From Rickettsia helvetica (lineage in GTDB: Bacteria > Pseudomonadota > Alphaproteobacteria > Rickettsiales > Rickettsiaceae): DNA of 64,000 nt. The stretch lies in assembly GCF_963970025.1 (NCBI RefSeq), contig NZ_OZ018776.1, positions 744,001-808,000 on the forward strand, read 5' to 3'. Every line of letters starts with the position of its first letter. The first letter of the stretch is position 1. The notes beneath the pieces were generated by a model. It saw only the letters and a program-made list of their open reading frames with translations, was not told where the DNA came from and made no database searches. Below are positions 53,198-62,098 of the stretch, one piece after another. The position numbers and the translations under genes are program-made.

Positions 53198-53993
53198 ATG
53201 AAGATAGTTACCTAGAATATTAATTCATTGCGTCTACGGATCGATTTATTAAGAAAATTAGTACATGAACATCAGCCGGATATTATTTTACTTCAAGAAA
53301 CAAAGGTAGCTGATTCATTATTTCCTCTTGAAGTTATTAAAAATATAGGCTATGAACATGTAATATATTCAGGGCAGAAATCATATAACGGTGTTGCTAT
53401 TATTTCTAAATTTCCTTTGCATAATGTTTGCTCTTTGGAATTATATAACAGTGATAAAAGGCATATAGCCGCTATAGTTAATGATATAGAAATACATAAT
53501 TTTTATGTTCCTGCCGGTGGTGATATACCTGATATCGAGGTAAATGCAAAATTTAAGCATAAGTGCGAATATGTAAGGTTAATATAGGAATGGTTAACTA
53601 CTAAACCGTACTAAAAACGATAAAATTATCATTGTCGGGGACTTGAACATTACTCCGCATGAACATGATGTATGGTCTAGTAAGCAGCTGCGAAATGTTA
53701 TCAGCCATACCGATATTGAACGCTCATTATTGGTAGAGTTATAAAATTCGTTAGGTTTTATTGATAGTAGCAGACATTTCGTATCGCTTGACGAAAAATT
53801 TTATACTTGGTGGAGTTATAGAAATATAGATTGGAAAAAATCTAACAGAGGTAGAAGGCTTGATCATATTTGGGTTAGCGATAATTTAAAAGATGCATGA
53901 TTTTCTATGCATTTACTACCAGAAGCACGTGATTGGCCGCCACCTTCGGATCATATACCGTATTTTGTAAGTTTTAATTTTGATGGTTTTTAG
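53198..53993 (+). pseudogene. Broken exodeoxyribonuclease III (XthA/AP endonuclease)
   Basis: The product starts MKIVT then TAG where XthA has the Trp of K-I-x-x-W-N-I-N-S; NINSLRLRIDLL follows. Then QPDIILLQETKVADS (catalytic Glu), YNGVAIISKFP, and a frameshift near 53580 with a TAG-like stop. Then IIIVGDLNITPHEHDVW, a TAA before NSLGFIDSS, FYTWWSYRN and GRRLDHIWVS, a TGA, and the final PPSDHIPYF. Active-site motifs are present but the frame has several breaks. Rickettsia generally keep another xthA elsewhere, so loss is tolerable (inference). Confidence 0.9.
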
Positions 53994-53996
53994 TTC

Positions 53997-54028
53997 TATG
54001 TCATTCCTGCGAAAGCAGGAATGACATA
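53997..54028. repeat. Minimal perfect palindrome (family C ends only)
   Basis: TATGTCATTCCTGC and GCAGGAATGACATA are exact 14-base arms with loop GAAA. It is a family-C element reduced to its two ends and sits between the xthA remnant and pdhA. Confidence 0.9.
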
Positions 54029-54075
54029 AAAAGCTACGTGAATGATATAAGACTAAGAATCTTAGGGAGTAATTA

Positions 54076-55065
54076 GTGGATATTAAGTTAGGAAAATACA
54101 AGCCGATTAAGGAAGAATATATAAAAAGCTTTAAAGATATGCTCCTACTGCGTCGTTTTGAAGAAAAATGCGGACAGCTATACGGTATGGGAGAAATAGG
54201 TGGTTTTTGTCATTTATATATAGGTCAGGAAGCAGTAATTTCTGCAGTAGATATGGTTAAACAAAAAGGCGATAGCACTATTACTAGCTATCGCGACCAT
54301 GCTCATATTATTTTAGCGGGAACTGATCCTAAATATGTTCTTGCCGAGCTTATGGGGCGAGCTACAGGCTGCTCAAAAGGTAAGGGCGGTTCGATGCATT
54401 TATTTGACGTACCGAATAAATTTTACGGCGGACACGGTATAGTTGGAGCTCAAGTACCTATAGGTACAGGGCTTGCTTTTGCTGAGAAATATCAAGGTAC
54501 GAATAATATTTGCTTTACTTTTTTAGGTGATGGTGCGGTTAATCAAGGTCAGGTATATGAAGCCTTTAATATGGCTGCTTTATGGGGTTTACCTGTAGTT
54601 TATATTATTGAAAATAACGAATATTCGATGGGAATGTCTGTAGCACGTTCTACCTTTATATGTGATTTATATAAGAAAGGGGAATCATTTGGGATTAAAG
54701 GATTTCAGCTAGACGGTATGGATTTTGAAGAAATGTATGACGGCTCTAAGCAAGCAGCCGAGTATGTTAGAGAAAATAGCTTCCCGCTGATATTAGAGGT
54801 AAAAACTTATCGTTATCGTGGGCATTCGATGTCCGATCCGGCAAAATATCGCAGCAAAGAAGAAGTTGAGCAATATAAAGAGCGTGATCCGTTAGTAATA
54901 ATAAGAAAAACGATACTCGACAATAAATATGCAACCGAAGCAGATTTAAAAGCAATAGAACAGTCGGTAAAAGAAATTGTGAAAGAAGCAGTAGAATTCT
55001 CAGAAAATTCACCGCTGCCTGATGAGGGGGAATTGTATACGAATATTTATCATACCGTGGCTTGA
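54076..55065 (+). CDS. pdhA: Pyruvate dehydrogenase E1 alpha subunit
   Basis: The thiamin diphosphate-dependent E1 subunit that decarboxylates pyruvate. LLLRRFEEKCGQLYGMGEIGGFCHLYIGQEA; the ThDP motif GDGAVNQGQVYEAFNMAALW...IENN; and RYRGHSMSDPAKYR with the phosphorylation-loop-like serine. GTG start with GGAGT upstream. The natural end is close to YTNIY; the final HTVA and the stop come from the left arm of a family-B palindrome. pdhB follows across that repeat. E2 and E3 are not in the window. Confidence 0.95.
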   Translation: MDIKLGKYKPIKEEYIKSFKDMLLLRRFEEKCGQLYGMGEIGGFCHLYIGQEAVISAVDMVKQKGDSTITSYRDHAHIILAGTDPKYVLAELMGRATGCSKGKGGSMHLFDVPNKFYGGHGIVGAQVPIGTGLAFAEKYQGTNNICFTFLGDGAVNQGQVYEAFNMAALWGLPVVYIIENNEYSMGMSVARSTFICDLYKKGESFGIKGFQLDGMDFEEMYDGSKQAAEYVRENSFPLILEVKTYRYRGHSMSDPAKYRSKEEVEQYKERDPLVIIRKTILDNKYATEADLKAIEQSVKEIVKEAVEFSENSPLPDEGELYTNIYHTVA

Positions 55066-55161
55066 CCACGGTATCTAGCTCTTTCCAGTGTCATCCCGCG
55101 ACTTGATCGCAGGATCCAGTCTTTAATTTTTTTGGATACCATGGTCAAGCCACGGTATGAC
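55050..55161. repeat. Composite family-B element between pdhA and pdhB
   Basis: An outer pair TCATACCGTGGCTTGACCA (left) and CATGGTCAAGCCACGGTATGAC (right) encloses a second half-element GTCATCCCGCGACTTGATCG. The left arm overlaps the last codons of pdhA. Confidence 0.85.
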
Positions 55162-55188
55162 AATTGTTTAATTTAAATAAAAAGAAAA

Positions 55189-56169
55189 ATGCAAATAACG
55201 GTACGTGAAGCATTGCGTGATGCGATGCAAGAAGAGATGATAAGAGACGATAAGGTTTTCGTCATAGGCGAGGAAGTCGCAGAATATCAAGGAGCTTACA
55301 AGGTAACTCAAGGATTATTAGAGAAGTTTGGTCCTAAGAGAGTAATTGACACGCCAATAACGGAATATGGTTTTGCAGGGCTTGCAGTTGGGGCAGCTTT
55401 TGCAGGACTTCGCCCGATCGTGGAGTTTATGACCTTTAACTTTGCTATGCAAGCATTCGATCATATAGTTAATTCGGCTGCAAAAACTCATTATATGTCA
55501 GGTGGGCAGGTAAAATGTCCGATAGTATTTAGAGGACCAAACGGAGCAGCAAGTAGAGTAGCAGCACAACATAGCCAAAATTATACAGCTTGTTATTCCC
55601 ATATTCCAGGGTTAGAAGTAGTAGCTCCTTATAGTGCAGAAGATCATAAAGGGCTTATGATCACGGCTATTAGAGATGATAATCCGGTTATTTTTTTGGA
55701 AAACGAGATTTTATATAGTCATAGTTTTGACGTGCCGGAAACAATTGCGCCTATACCTTTTGGTCAGGCAAAAATTTTAAGAGGAGGTAGTAGTGTCACT
55801 ATAGTTACTTTCTCGATTCAAGTAAAACTTGCCCTAGATGCTGCAAATGTTTTGCAGAATGATAATATTGATTGCGAGGTTATTGATCTTCGCACTATTA
55901 AACTGCTTGATACGGATACAATAATAGAATCAGTGAAAAAAACTAATCGTTTAGTTGTAGTCGAAGAAGGTTGGTTTTTTGCAGGTGTTGGAGCAAGTAT
56001 AGCCTCTATAGTTATGAAAGAAGCATTCGATTATTTAGATGCTCCGATAGAAATTGTCAGCGGTAAAGATGTACCGCTTCCTTATGCCGTTAATTTAGAG
56101 AAATTAGCTCTGCCGAGCGAAAATGACGTAATAGAAGCCGTTAAAAAGGTTTGTTATTATAGTGTTTAG
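55189..56169 (+). CDS. pdhB: Pyruvate dehydrogenase E1 beta subunit
   Basis: Pairs with PdhA as an alpha2-beta2 E1. ITVREALRDAMQEEMIRDDKVFVIGEEVAEYQGAYKVTQGL at the N-terminus, DTPITEYGFAGLAVGAA, GPNGAASRVAAQHSQ, and the C-terminal transketolase domain VIDLRTIKLLDTDTIIESVKKTNR, with VPLPYAVNLEKLALPS near the end. 326 aa. There is no N-terminal lipoyl domain, unlike in many other alphaproteobacteria. AAAAAGAAAA precedes the ATG. Confidence 0.96.
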   Translation: MQITVREALRDAMQEEMIRDDKVFVIGEEVAEYQGAYKVTQGLLEKFGPKRVIDTPITEYGFAGLAVGAAFAGLRPIVEFMTFNFAMQAFDHIVNSAAKTHYMSGGQVKCPIVFRGPNGAASRVAAQHSQNYTACYSHIPGLEVVAPYSAEDHKGLMITAIRDDNPVIFLENEILYSHSFDVPETIAPIPFGQAKILRGGSSVTIVTFSIQVKLALDAANVLQNDNIDCEVIDLRTIKLLDTDTIIESVKKTNRLVVVEEGWFFAGVGASIASIVMKEAFDYLDAPIEIVSGKDVPLPYAVNLEKLALPSENDVIEAVKKVCYYSV

Positions 56170-56202
56170 GTTATAACTTTTTATTGTATAGCTTAGTTTT
56201 TT

Positions 56203-56322
56203 TGTCATTGTGAGCGACTGTAAGGAGTGTGGCAATCCAAAAAAAAAGTAAAAAATGCTATAAATTAGCATTTTTTTACTGGATTGCTTCGTCAAAACTT
56301 ACAGTTTTTCCTCGCAATGACG
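56203..56322. repeat. Palindromic element, family A
   Basis: Ends GTCATTGTGAG and CTCGCAATGACG. Inner arms GTAAAAAATGCTA and TAGCATTTTTTTAC add a strong stem. It lies between the convergent pdhB and typA genes, where it could serve as a two-way terminator, then ATCAACTTTTTCGAGGCAATGCC follows into typA's end. Confidence 0.9.
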
Positions 56323-56346
56323 ATATCAACTTTTTCGAGGCAATGC

Positions 56347-58176
56347 CTACTTCGCAGCTCTTTTGCGGTCGTTAGGGTCAAGTAGAGCTTTTCGCAAACG
56401 AATAGATTTCGGCGTTACTTCAACTCGCTCGTCATCCTGTATATAGCTGATTGCCTGCTCTAACGTTAAAAGCATCGGCGGAGTTAGCCTTATGGCTTCG
56501 TCTTTACCTGCTGCTCTAACATTGCTTAATTGCTTCGCTTTTAGTGGGTTTACCTCTAAATCATTATCACGATTATGTTCGCCGATAATCATACCTCTAT
56601 ATACTTTATCGCTAGGGTTTATAAACATTTTCCCCCTTTCTTCTAAATTCCATAGAGCATATGCGACAGCTGCCCCGTCACCGTTAGAGATAAGCACGCC
56701 GTTGCGTCTTCCCTCGATATTTCCTTTATAATCAGCGTATCCGTGGAAAATATGGTTCATAATTCCTGTACCACGTGTTTCGGTTAGAAACTGGCTGTGA
56801 TAGCCGATTAACCCTCTAGACGGTCCGATGAACGTAACACGGCTTTTACCTCCGCCTGACGGTCTCATATCAGTCATTTCGGCTTTTCTAAGTGCTAAAG
56901 ATTTTACGACTACTCCAACATAATCGTCATCAACGTCAACTTGGATTTCTTCCATCGGTTCTTGCTTATTACCTTTCTCATCGGTTTGGAATAATACTTC
57001 AGGTCTGCTAATAGATAACTCAAACCCTTCACGACGCATAGTTTCAATTAGAATACCAAGCTGTAACTCTCCGCGTCCTGCAACTTGAAAAGCATTTTTC
57101 TCGGCAGCTTCGGTAACTTTTAGTGCGACGTTACTTTCAAGTTCACGCATTAATCTAGCTCCAATCAAGCTCGACGTAACTTTTGTCCCCTCGCTTCCTG
57201 CAAGCGGTGAGTCATTAACGCTAAAAGTCATGGATAAAGTCGGCGGATCGATCGGTAGAGACAGTACGGCTTCAGTTACTTCGGGAGAGCAGATAGTATC
57301 GGCAACGTTGGCATTTTCAACGCCTGCTACGGCAATAATATCACCGGCTGTAGCCTCATCTATAGCAATTCTCTCTAAACCTCTAAATGCTAATATTTTA
57401 GTGATACGTCCAGTTTCAAGTACTTTATTCTCTCGATTTAATACTTTTACGTTTTGATTGATTTTAACAGTGCCGCTTTGTACACGTCCCGTTAAAACCC
57501 TACCGAAGAAAGAATTATATTCTCTAGTAGTAACAAGCATAGAAAACGGTGCTTTATCATCGGCTACAGGCTTTGGTACATGCTGTACTATAAGGTCAAA
57601 AAGCGGTGCTAAATCATCTGCTAAATTGTCTAAAGGATTAATTTTATCATCAAATGTTAAAGATGCTTTTCCTGCTCTACCTGATGCATAGACTATAGGG
57701 AAATCAAGCTGATCGTTATTGGCCTCTAACGCTACAAATAGCTCGAATACTTCGTCGATAACTTCTTTAATTCTTTGGTCATCCCTATCTATTTTATTAA
57801 TAACGACAATAGGTTTTAAGCCGAGGTTTAAGGCTTTAGAAAGCACGAATTTTGTTTGCGGCATTGGCCCTTCCGATGCATCGACAAGTAGTACCACACC
57901 GTCAACCATGCTTAATATTCGCTCTACTTCACCGCCAAAATCAGCGTGTCCAGGTGTATCAACTATATTAATACGGATATCGTTCCACATAAGAGCGGTG
58001 CATTTGGCTAGTATGGTAATACCGCGTTCACGCTCAAGATCGTTAGAATCCATAGCACGCTCGGCTACTGCTTGGTTAGCTCTAAATGTTCCGCTTTGTT
58101 TAAGCATATTATCGACAAGCGTAGTTTTCCCATGATCAACGTGGGCAATAATTGCTATATTACGAATAGATATCAT
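56347..58176 (-). CDS. typA: Translational GTPase TypA/BipA
   Basis: A ribosome-binding GTPase of the EF-G family, involved in stress and 50S assembly. G1 AHVDHGKTT, G2 RGIT, G3 DTPGHADFGGE, G4 NKID, G5 ASGRAG. Then domain II, a domain III with PTLSMTFSVNDSPLAG, and the BipA-specific C-terminal domain with FIGPSRGLIGYHSQFLTETRGTG. 609 aa is the usual length. It converges with pdhB across a family-A element. Confidence 0.96.
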   Translation of the reverse strand: MISIRNIAIIAHVDHGKTTLVDNMLKQSGTFRANQAVAERAMDSNDLERERGITILAKCTALMWNDIRINIVDTPGHADFGGEVERILSMVDGVVLLVDASEGPMPQTKFVLSKALNLGLKPIVVINKIDRDDQRIKEVIDEVFELFVALEANNDQLDFPIVYASGRAGKASLTFDDKINPLDNLADDLAPLFDLIVQHVPKPVADDKAPFSMLVTTREYNSFFGRVLTGRVQSGTVKINQNVKVLNRENKVLETGRITKILAFRGLERIAIDEATAGDIIAVAGVENANVADTICSPEVTEAVLSLPIDPPTLSMTFSVNDSPLAGSEGTKVTSSLIGARLMRELESNVALKVTEAAEKNAFQVAGRGELQLGILIETMRREGFELSISRPEVLFQTDEKGNKQEPMEEIQVDVDDDYVGVVVKSLALRKAEMTDMRPSGGGKSRVTFIGPSRGLIGYHSQFLTETRGTGIMNHIFHGYADYKGNIEGRRNGVLISNGDGAAVAYALWNLEERGKMFINPSDKVYRGMIIGEHNRDNDLEVNPLKAKQLSNVRAAGKDEAIRLTPPMLLTLEQAISYIQDDERVEVTPKSIRLRKALLDPNDRKRAAK

Positions 58177-58323
58177 CTTTAAAAATTCTCACAAGTTTAC
58201 AATAGTTCTTCGTATTATACACTAAAATACCGAAAATTGGAATAAAGTTCTTGAAAAACTAACTGATTTAACTATAGAATAAAAATTACTAAGAATCTTT
58301 AAACTTTAAAATAAGAGAAATTA

Positions 58324-59128
58324 ATGAACGAAAATACAGCACTATTTAATATTTGATTTTGACGGCACTTTAGTTAATGGACATTCACATAATTATATCG
58401 GAGAGCGATTAGGAGGCTTAATAGCACGTAATATACAAAATCACTTTTTTAGTTCATATGACGAACGTGCTAAAGAAATAGCTAGGCTTGAGCAAAAATT
58501 CTCTATAGAGCTGATGGAAGGATTCCTAGATAATGAAAATTTAGGTTGGAAAAATGAAGAACAATTAGTATGTCTTTTTAAAAATATCATATCATCCGGT
58601 CATAAAATAGCTATAGCATCGTTTAATGATTATCCTGATGCCGTAAAATATGCATTAGAGCAATTATTAGGCAAAGAAATAGTAGAAAACATATATATAA
58701 AATCAGGTTTACCTGCTAAGAAGGATGAAGAGATAAAACTTTGCAATAAAGTACCTTATATTGAAAAAATAATGAGGAATACCGAAATAACTAATGAAAA
58801 AAATGTATTTTTCATGGATGATACTCTTAAGCATATCAAAGCCGTAGAAAAATATGGGATTAGAGCTGTTTAGGTTAAGACGAAGGGAACAGAGCATATT
58901 CATCAAGCTTTGAATTTTTTATATGACTTTAATGAAAAGCACGAAATTTATGTTGAGTTAAATTATCCTGATACTGAACCTCTTCTTAGTGATGAAGAGA
59001 ACACCTACTTAAGTTTGGAAACAATGAAAAACATTCCATTTGAACCTATTTCAGATGATTATTATTTGGATAGTGGGGGGTATACACCATGGGGAGATGG
59101 AAATATGCCAACGTTAGGTAACAGTTAA
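58324..59128 (+). pseudogene. Broken HAD-superfamily hydrolase gene
   Basis: A single extra base after the second codon shifts ATG 58324 out of frame. Past it, the frame reads KIQHYLIFDFDGTLVNGH, the HAD nucleophile motif, then ASFNDYPDAVKYALEQL, VFFMDDTLKHIKAVEKYGI, an in-frame TAG at 58871-58873, and, in the same frame again, HIHQALNFLYDFNEKHEIY down to 59128. With the two lesions removed it is one protein of about 267 residues. Open pieces at 58514-58873 and 58910-59128 could be read as small genes but are fragments of this. The C-terminal part is unusual for HADs. Confidence 0.8.
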
Positions 59129-59186
59129 GTTTTAAATTATAGACAAATCACCCGATGTTATTTATTCTTAGATTAATAAGGGTATT

Positions 59187-59279
59187 CGTCATTGTGAGGA
59201 AAAACTGTAAGTTTTGACGAAGCAATCTTAGACAAAATTCCTGAGATTGCCACGCTCCTTTCAGTCGCTCGCAATGACG
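59187..59279. repeat. Palindromic element, family A
   Basis: Ends CGTCATTGTGAG and CTCGCAATGACG with CCACGCTCCTTTCAGTCG near the right. It is in the same orientation as the copy at 59899-59991, so skp is flanked by two direct repeats. Confidence 0.92.
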
Positions 59280-59316
59280 AAGGTAACCGACACCGTTTAA
59301 TCTAAAAGGATCAAGG

Positions 59317-59871
59317 ATGATATACCGAATATTATGTTTATGCATATTCATAATAAATTTCTCAACGATCACGGAGGCACAAAATGTGCCGATTAAAGAA
59401 GATAATTTTAAAGTTAGAGTAGCTGTTGCTGATGTACAATCTATATTGGAAGGTTCGATAGCTATAAAAGATTTGCGTAATAAAATCGAAAAGCTTAATC
59501 ATAAAATTCAAGAGGATATTGCTGCAAAAGAAGCAGAATTTAAACCGCTGGAAGAGAAATTGCTAAATGAGCGTTCTAATTTAAGTGAAACCGAATTTGA
59601 GCATAAAGTAAACGAATTTAATGCAAAAGTTAGTCACGTTAGAAAAGAAATTCAGATTAAGAAAACAAAGCTTGAACAAGCCCACGCTGAGGCTATGAGT
59701 AGAGTCCATGAAACAACTATTACAATAATTAGTGAACTTGCCGAGAAATATAACCTTAATTTGGTAATTCCAAGTGCTCAAGTTTTATATGCCAAAAATA
59801 ATTTGAATATAACTTCCGAAGTGACTTTTATGTTGAATGAAAGGTTAAAAGAAGTAACTATAAACTATTAA
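59317..59871 (+). CDS. skp: Periplasmic chaperone Skp/OmpH
   Basis: A chaperone that carries outer-membrane proteins through the periplasm. Signal peptide at about 1-22 (ending TEAQ), then VRVAVADVQSILEGS. Long paired helices at about 50-150 with coiled-coil heptads (LNHKIQEDIAAKEAEFKPLEEKLL) form the tentacle. A closing VIPSAQVLYA strand region follows. 184 aa. It is isolated here from bamA/lpxD, its usual neighbours; bamB is at 20990. Confidence 0.92.
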   Translation: MIYRILCLCIFIINFSTITEAQNVPIKEDNFKVRVAVADVQSILEGSIAIKDLRNKIEKLNHKIQEDIAAKEAEFKPLEEKLLNERSNLSETEFEHKVNEFNAKVSHVRKEIQIKKTKLEQAHAEAMSRVHETTITIISELAEKYNLNLVIPSAQVLYAKNNLNITSEVTFMLNERLKEVTINY

Positions 59872-59898
59872 TGGCGTTGTTGTATGGTTTAGTTTTAA

Positions 59899-59991
59899 CG
59901 TCATTGCAAGGAAAATTACGAAGTAATTGACGAAGCAATCTCAAGATATTTGACAAGATTGCCACGCTCCTTTCAGTCGCTCGCAATGACG
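59899..59991. repeat. Palindromic element, family A
   Basis: Ends ACGTCATTGCAAG and CTCGCAATGACG, sharing GATTGCCACGCTCC and TTTCAGTCGCTCGC with the copy upstream of skp. GGCGTTGTTGTATGG precedes it. The open frame to 59950 upstream of icd lies in it. Confidence 0.92.
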
Positions 59992-60039
59992 ATTTGGTAT
60001 CCACGCAGGCAGTGCTATTATTTAACGAGAGTATTTAAT

Positions 60040-61491
60040 ATGGCAGAATTTACACCGATTACAATTGCATACGGGGACGGTATAGGTCCTGAAATAATGG
60101 AGGCAGTGCTTTATATATTACGTAAAGCCGAGGCTCGTATTCGTTTAGAAACCATTGAAGTAGGTGAAAAGCTTTACAAGAAGCATTATACTTCAGGCAT
60201 AAGCGAGGAAAGTTGGGAGTCGATACAACGTACCGGTATTATACTTAAGACCCCGATTACTACTCCGCAAGGTGGAGGATATAAAAGTTTAAACGTCACG
60301 ATTCGTAAAACATTACAGCTTTTTGCTAATATTCGTCCTTCCATTTCGTTTTATCCCTTTACTAAAACACTGCATCCAAATCTAAACCTAACTATTATAC
60401 GTGAAAATGAAGAAGATTTATACGCAGGTATAGAATACCGCCAAACGCATAATATGTATGAATCGGTTAAGTTAATTAGCCGTACCGGTTGTGAAAAAAT
60501 TATTAGATATGCTTTTGAATATGCAGTAAAAAATAACCGTAAAAAAGTCACGTGTTTAAGCAAAGATAATATTATGAAATTTTCCGATGGGGTTTTTCAT
60601 AAAGTATTTAATGAGATTGCAAAAGAATACCCGCAAATTAATAATGAGCATTATATTATCGATATCGGGACGGCAAGGCTTGCAACCAAACCGGAAATAT
60701 TTGACGTTATCGTAACTTCTAATTTATACGGTGATATCATATCCGACGTAGCTGCTGAAATTTCAGGCTCGGTAGGGCTTGCAGGTTCTGCAAATATCGG
60801 GCAGCATTATGCGATGTTTGAAGCAGTACACGGAAGTGCTCCCGATATTGCGGGCAAAGATATTGCTAATCCGTCAGGGCTGTTAAATGCTGCAATAATG
60901 ATGCTAATACATATAGGGCAGGGTAATATCGCTAGTGTAATCGAAAATGCTTGGAAAAAAACTATAGAGGATGGAATTCATACAGCCGATATATATAATG
61001 AGCAGAGTTCTAGTAAAAAAGTCGGCACAAAAGAATTTGCCGAAGAAGTAACAAAAAGATTAGGACAACTACCTACAAAACTACCTAAAGCAGATTATCC
61101 GTTAATTGCTGAGAAACAAGAAAGCAATATAGATTATAAAATTGATACTAAAGAAGTTAAGAAATTGGTCGGTACGGATATATTTGTAAATATGAAAATA
61201 TCTTCTGCTCATGATATAGCGGATAAAATTAATAAGCTTGATCTTGGCAATTTTGAGCTAAAAACTATATCTTCAAAAGGGCTAAAATTATGGCCTCGTG
61301 ATACAAGGTTTGAAACTGTTTCCGATCATTGGTGTTGTCGTTTTATGAATAAGGACGGCACGGAAATAAAGCATTTAGATATAACAAGATTACTTGAAGC
61401 TTTAAGCAAAGCAAATATCGATTTTATCAAAGTAGAGAATTTATTTGAGTTTGATGGGGTGGCAGGGTATAGTTTGGCTCAGGGTGAGTGA
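60040..61491 (+). CDS. icd: Isocitrate dehydrogenase (large dimeric type)
   Basis: A TCA-cycle enzyme oxidising isocitrate to 2-oxoglutarate. Begins MAEFTPITIAYGDGIGPEIMEAV. Key blocks: TTPQGGGYKSLNVTIRKTLQLFANIRP (isocitrate binding), RENEEDLYAGIEY, a metal-binding SNLYGDIISDVAAEISGSVGLAGSANIG, and EAVHGSAPDIAGKDIANPSGLLNAAIMM. A C-terminal extension of about 150 residues makes 483 aa, the form seen in Rickettsia. NADP rather than NAD use is likely but not shown. The 30 codons upstream to 59950 derive from a palindrome and are excluded. Confidence 0.95.
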   Translation: MAEFTPITIAYGDGIGPEIMEAVLYILRKAEARIRLETIEVGEKLYKKHYTSGISEESWESIQRTGIILKTPITTPQGGGYKSLNVTIRKTLQLFANIRPSISFYPFTKTLHPNLNLTIIRENEEDLYAGIEYRQTHNMYESVKLISRTGCEKIIRYAFEYAVKNNRKKVTCLSKDNIMKFSDGVFHKVFNEIAKEYPQINNEHYIIDIGTARLATKPEIFDVIVTSNLYGDIISDVAAEISGSVGLAGSANIGQHYAMFEAVHGSAPDIAGKDIANPSGLLNAAIMMLIHIGQGNIASVIENAWKKTIEDGIHTADIYNEQSSSKKVGTKEFAEEVTKRLGQLPTKLPKADYPLIAEKQESNIDYKIDTKEVKKLVGTDIFVNMKISSAHDIADKINKLDLGNFELKTISSKGLKLWPRDTRFETVSDHWCCRFMNKDGTEIKHLDITRLLEALSKANIDFIKVENLFEFDGVAGYSLAQGE

Positions 61492-61498
61492 TATACTC

Positions 61499-61615
61499 GA
61501 TGAACTTCAAAAATTGGCTACGTCGTTCTACAAGAGCTGCGGTACTCACGTATTAAGTATACGATGCATTCCTCGTCTTGTGGATTCCTTGCTCTTTTTG
61601 AAGTTGATCTTCATC
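61499..61615. repeat. Palindromic element, family E
   Basis: Outer arms GATGAACTTCAAAAA and TTTTTGAAGTTGATCTTCATC. The interior holds TTGGCTACGTCGTTCTACAA, CTCACGTATTAAGTATACG and TCCTTGCTC, matching 19406-19500. It lies eight bases after icd. Confidence 0.85.
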
Positions 61616-61650
61616 TATACAATGCTAAATAATTAATAAGATTAAAAACA

Positions 61651-61992
61651 ATGATATTATACTATATAGGAATCTTATTAGTAATTATTGGATTATTTGC
61701 TATATTTTCAGGGATAATCGGGTTTTTTAGATTGCCTGATTTTTATACTAAATTACATGCAGCAAGTGTTATTGAGAGTTTTGGAGTGCCTATTTGCTTA
61801 ATAGGCTTTGCGTGTATTAAAGCAGATATTATTAACTCTGTTAAATTAATTTTAGCAGCTTTATTGATTTTTCTACTAAATCCGGTAGCAACTAATGCAC
61901 TTGGTAAAGCATCGCTGCTTTCGATATCATTCCTGCGAAAGCAGGAATCCAGAAAAACAATTAAAAATACTAATAATATTAGTATTTTTTAA
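61651..61992 (+). CDS. mnhG: Monovalent cation/H+ antiporter subunit G with repeat-derived tail
   Basis: A small three-helix subunit of the Mnh/Mrp-type sodium/proton antiporter. GLFAIFSGIIGFFRLPDFYTKLHAASVIESFGVPICLIG is the family core (conserved FRLPDFYTRLHAA), followed by a third helix. From about residue 93, the sequence (ISFLRKQESRKTIKN...) is read from a family-C palindrome and ends at the TAA 61990-61992. The repeat seems to have replaced the natural C-terminus. The next gene is an MnhB-type subunit. Confidence 0.88.
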   Translation: MILYYIGILLVIIGLFAIFSGIIGFFRLPDFYTKLHAASVIESFGVPICLIGFACIKADIINSVKLILAALLIFLLNPVATNALGKASLLSISFLRKQESRKTIKNTNNISIF

Positions 61993-62072
61993 CTAGACCC
62001 CGTGGACAAGCCGCGGGGTGACAGTGGTGAAACCAAACCACGCAATAAAGCCCCGCTTTTGCAGGAATGACA
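61926..62072. repeat. Family-C element enclosing a family-B half, covering the end of mnhG
   Basis: Ends ATCATTCCTGCGAAAGCAGG and CCCCGCTTTTGCAGGAATGAC; inside lie CTAATAATATTAG and a family-B half (GACCCCGTGG...GCGGGGTGAC, 61996-62022). It codes the last residues and stop of mnhG and the false start of the next gene. Confidence 0.88.
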
Positions 62073-62098
62073 TTAGACACCAACATCTTATAAAACTA

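Noticed and set aside
7140..53993. Recoding or reassigned stop codons as an explanation for the interrupted genes
   Set aside because: All three stop codons occur, frameshifts are also present, and intact genes here end normally at TAA, TAG or TGA.
57719..58135. Plus-strand open frame of 138 codons (and others at 56492, 57230, 57458)
   Set aside because: They are antisense shadows of typA with Ser/Thr-rich, low-complexity translation.
59148..59372. Minus-strand open frame of 74 codons
   Set aside because: It is translated from a family-A palindrome and overlaps the start of skp.
59950..60039. Extended N-terminus for isocitrate dehydrogenase
   Set aside because: The 30 extra codons come from a family-A repeat; the usual family start MAEFTPITIAYGDGIG begins at 60040.
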